From contig JAUVRF010000085.1 of assembly GCA_030597775.1 (NCBI GenBank), positions 1 through 7,107 on the forward strand: a stretch of DNA of 7,107 bases, written 5' to 3'. The stretch is from Methanobacteriota archaeon (lineage in GTDB: Archaea > Thermoplasmatota > DTKX01 > GCA-020343715). Position numbers and translations under genes: made by a program. Below the pieces are notes generated by a model. The model was not told the origin of the DNA and searched no databases. It saw only the letters and a program-made list of their open reading frames with translations. Positions 4,927 to 7,107 of this stretch are shown here, one piece after another. Within the stretch, counting starts at the first letter, position 1. Each line of letters starts with the position of its first letter.

Positions 4927-7107
4927 CTACCCGGGTGGTCCACCTTCGCCGTCACGAGGACCCTCGGGGATCTCGGTGGGGTCGGAATACGGGCCGCTTG
5001 CCTCGTCGTACATACCTCCACCGCCCTCGTACACCACGACCTCCTCGCCCTCCGGTTCGGGGGGTTCCCTCGGCATGTAGAACTTGACTATGAGGAAGAT
5101 GACCCCGCCGGCCGCCACGATGCCGATCAGGGCGATGACCGCCCACACCCACGTTGCGAAGCCCTCGTCCTCCTCGGGCGGCATCGGTACCTCCACGATG
5201 AGCTCCGCCTCGTTGTTGTTCTTGGAGAGCTCCTCGATGCGGAACCGGGGGTCCACGATGAACCTCAGCTTGTTCGTGCCTCCCTTGGCGTCCCAGATGA
5301 ACACCAGGTTCTCCTCCTCGCCCGCCGACAGGTTGGACCCGGTGGTGAAGTCGATGGGCTTGTTGTAGTTCTCGAAGGACACGTCGTAGGCGCCCGAGTG
5401 CACAACACCGATGTTGGTGACCGTGAGGGTCACGGTGATCACCTCACCGTGCTCGGGCTCCAGGACGTCCAGGTGGATGTCCGAGGTGGAGATGGCAAGG
5501 TCGGGCAGGTTGTTGAGGGTGAACGACCGGTACGCGGGCTCCGTGAACTTGTCCCCGTCGGAGACGCGGACATAGATCTGCGATGGGCCCGACCTCTCAC
5601 CGGACATGTCAAGGTCGAAGGCGAAGTCAAGGATGTTCTCGTTCTGGAGCACGAAGCCCCAGCCCTCGGACCATTCATCCCCCGACTCGATCCTCCACTG
5701 GACCGTGTGGTTCTCGCCGAAGCCCTCGTCGTCGTAGGCCGTCCCGTCCACGGCGACCGTTCCGATGTAGGTGGTCGAGTTCTCGGGCTTGGCCAGGTTC
5801 AGACGGGGTGGATTGTTGTTGTCCACGTCCACGACGATGGAGTCCTCCGGACCCAGGACGAACCCGTCGCTGGCCCATGCCTTTATCGTGATGAGACCAT
5901 CGGGATACTGGGTCGAGTCGAAGCTGTGCTCCCAGGACGTGGTGCCTGGAATTCGGACCGGTTCCTCGTCGGCCACCTGGACGAAGATCGCCGCGAGTCC
6001 GGTGGTGCCGCCCTGATCGGCCGCCGTCCCTTGCACGAAGACCTCGTGACGGACCTCTGCGCCGTCGGCGGGTTGGGTGATCTCCACGACGGGGGGTTCG
6101 TTGTCCATCCTGACGAAGTACACGCCGACGGAGCTGTTGAGGTTCGCCGAGTAGGCCACGGCGACGCCCCCGTTGTCAAGGGTCATGACAGTGCCATCGT
6201 CCTCCCAGCCCCTCATCCCCCGGGATTCGTTCCAGGAACCGCCCACCTCGGTCGGTCCCGTGAAGGAGGTCCCGTCCTGGGAGAAGCTGTGCAGGACACG
6301 CTTCGGGTCATTCCCACCCTGGGTCCAGACGACGTGGACCCTGCCCAGCTCGTCGAAGGCCAGGTCGGGATTGGTCTGGGCGTTCCCCGCCTTGATCGCC
6401 GGCCATACCTCCTTTGCGAAGGCATAGGTGTCACCGCCGTCATCGGACCGGATGTGGAGTATGTGCCCATCCGCCTTGATGGGATTGAACACAATCTCCA
6501 CCACATCGTCGTCGGACACGGCTATCGTCGGTCGGAGGGACCGGGGATTGTCCTCGGTCAGGGAGAAGATCTTGGTGATCGAGAAGGTCCCGTCGGTGGG
6601 AGCCTTCCTGGCGACCTTGATCCCGGCCTCCTTCGGAGCCCTGTACCCGTAGGCCACGTAGACCGTCCCGTCCGGTCCGATGGCCACATCGCCCTGGACA
6701 TGGCTCTGGTCCGGGGGCATGCCTGACTCTATCGCCCTGGTTGGCCGTGGGTTGGGGCCGTCGTCGGGCCGGACGATGCAGAGCTTGGTCGTGTTCTGGC
6801 TCCTCTCGAGGTACACGATGTTCAGCGTGCCGGATTTGGTGATCGCCATGGCCGGATGCTCCTGGGCCAGGGTGTTGTCCACCACCTGGAACACGTCGGT
6901 GGGGTCGCGGAAGCTCTCGCCGCCGTCGTCGGACCGGGCCCATCGAACCCGCCACCAACCCTGGAGGACCTGCCACTGGGTGTACGTGGCATCGAGATGG
7001 CCGTCGGGATCGACCCCGATGTCGCAGGTGGTGGGCAGCGTCCGGGGTTGGTTGGGGTAGGGGTCCACCCTGATGTCCTCGTACCACGCATCGCCCATGT
7101 TCGGCGA
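4927..7107 (-). CDS. Membrane-anchored surface protein: Asp-box propeller, Ig-like, CARDB, TM (5'-truncated)
   Basis: The frame is open to the window edge. An ATG at 7098 is internal by context, since no signal peptide follows it. Numbering from that Met gives 723 residues ending at TAG 4927-4929. Residues about 25-331: six visible blades with the pattern [IL]-[AG]-x-x-x-x-G-x-[VL]-x-[VI]. Asp-box motifs S-D-D-G-G-E-S-F (56) and S-D-D-G-G-D-T-Y (218) are clear, and a shorter one S-Q-D-G-T-S-F is at 273. This is the sialidase/BNR fold, but no sialidase active-site set is recognisable, so it is not called an enzyme. Residues 335-426 and 430-529: two Ig-like modules, each opening with P-P and ending in an N-N turn. 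Residues 531-637: CARDB domain (P-D-L-A-I start, N-I-G core, N-N-N-E-A end). Residues 648-672: membrane helix. Residues 673-723: Pro/Glu/Gly tail, presumably cytoplasmic. Likely a surface binding protein; the missing N-terminus should carry a signal peptide. Confidence 0.87.
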   Translation of the reverse strand, partial: SPNMGDAWYEDIRVDPYPNQPRTLPTTCDIGVDPDGHLDATYTQWQVLQGWWRVRWARSDDGGESFRDPTDVFQVVDNTLAQEHPAMAITKSGTLNIVYLERSQNTTKLCIVRPDDGPNPRPTRAIESGMPPDQSHVQGDVAIGPDGTVYVAYGYRAPKEAGIKVARKAPTDGTFSITKIFSLTEDNPRSLRPTIAVSDDDVVEIVFNPIKADGHILHIRSDDGGDTYAFAKEVWPAIKAGNAQTNPDLAFDELGRVHVVWTQGGNDPKRVLHSFSQDGTSFTGPTEVGGSWNESRGMRGWEDDGTVMTLDNGGVAVAYSANLNSSVGVYFVRMDNEPPVVEITQPADGAEVRHEVFVQGTAADQGGTTGLAAIFVQVADEEPVRIPGTTSWEHSFDSTQYPDGLITIKAWASDGFVLGPEDSIVVDVDNNNPPRLNLAKPENSTTYIGTVAVDGTAYDDEGFGENHTVQWRIESGDEWSEGWGFVLQNENILDFAFDLDMSGERSGPSQIYVRVSDGDKFTEPAYRSFTLNNLPDLAISTSDIHLDVLEPEHGEVITVTLTVTNIGVVHSGAYDVSFENYNKPIDFTTGSNLSAGEEENLVFIWDAKGGTNKLRFIVDPRFRIEELSKNNNEAELIVEVPMPPEEDEGFATWVWAVIALIGIVAAGGVIFLIVKFYMPREPPEPEGEEVVVYEGGGGMYDEASGPYSDPTEIPEGPRDGEGGPPG

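Noticed and set aside
4825..6726. Long plus-strand open frame (633 codons) opposite the Asp-box protein
   Set aside because: It is the antisense of a GC-rich gene. Its product is a Val/Gly/Asp/His/Arg-rich string without domain patterns, whereas the minus frame shows clear Asp-boxes, CARDB and a membrane helix.

Overview
The window looks archaeal, and a Thermoplasmatota-like euryarchaeon is the best guess. This rests on moderately high GC, a clear TATA-box promoter with a purine-rich BRE-like flank (TATAAATA at 4841-4848, minus strand), a Shine-Dalgarno match GAGGT, and large secreted proteins built from VCBS/FG-GAP, PKD and CARDB modules and held by a C-terminal membrane helix. The lineage is an inference from style. 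No rRNA, tRNA or marker gene is present.

Layout. (1) On the plus strand, positions 1-1100 carry two paralogous small membrane proteins in tandem: a 5'-truncated copy (1-306) and a complete copy (375-1100). Each has a final hydrophobic helix pair or hairpin of PLDc_N-like type, followed by a long Pro/Gln/Tyr-rich tail. The two tails are built from different DNA repeats (18 bp and 9 bp). (2) On the minus strand, 4791-970 encodes a 1273-residue secreted, membrane-anchored protein: signal peptide, seven FG-GAP/VCBS blades with Ca-binding loops, an ASPIC/UnbV domain, one degenerate PKD-like module, six PKD modules, a transmembrane helix and a short acidic tail. (3) Also on the minus strand, 7107-4927 is the 3' part of a second surface protein: an Asp-box (sialidase-like) propeller, two Ig-like domains, a CARDB domain, a transmembrane helix and a Gly/Glu-rich tail. 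Its N-terminus lies outside the window.

How they relate. The two large proteins share a type I plan, with a propeller head, a stalk of beta-sandwich modules, one membrane helix and a short cytoplasmic tail. They are co-directional but separated by 135 bp that contains the promoter of the second gene. They look like cell-surface recognition or adhesion proteins; no enzyme activity can be assigned from the sequence. The small Pro/Gln/Tyr-tailed membrane proteins converge on the second surface gene, and their coding regions overlap by 131 bp at the 3' ends.

The window is fully packed: no gap between genes exceeds 135 bp. I found no CRISPR array, mobile element, RNA gene or recognisable defence or biosynthetic system. 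The most interesting points are the architecture of the 1273-residue protein, the repeat-tailed paralogue pair, and the convergent coding overlap with its apparent C-terminal extension.
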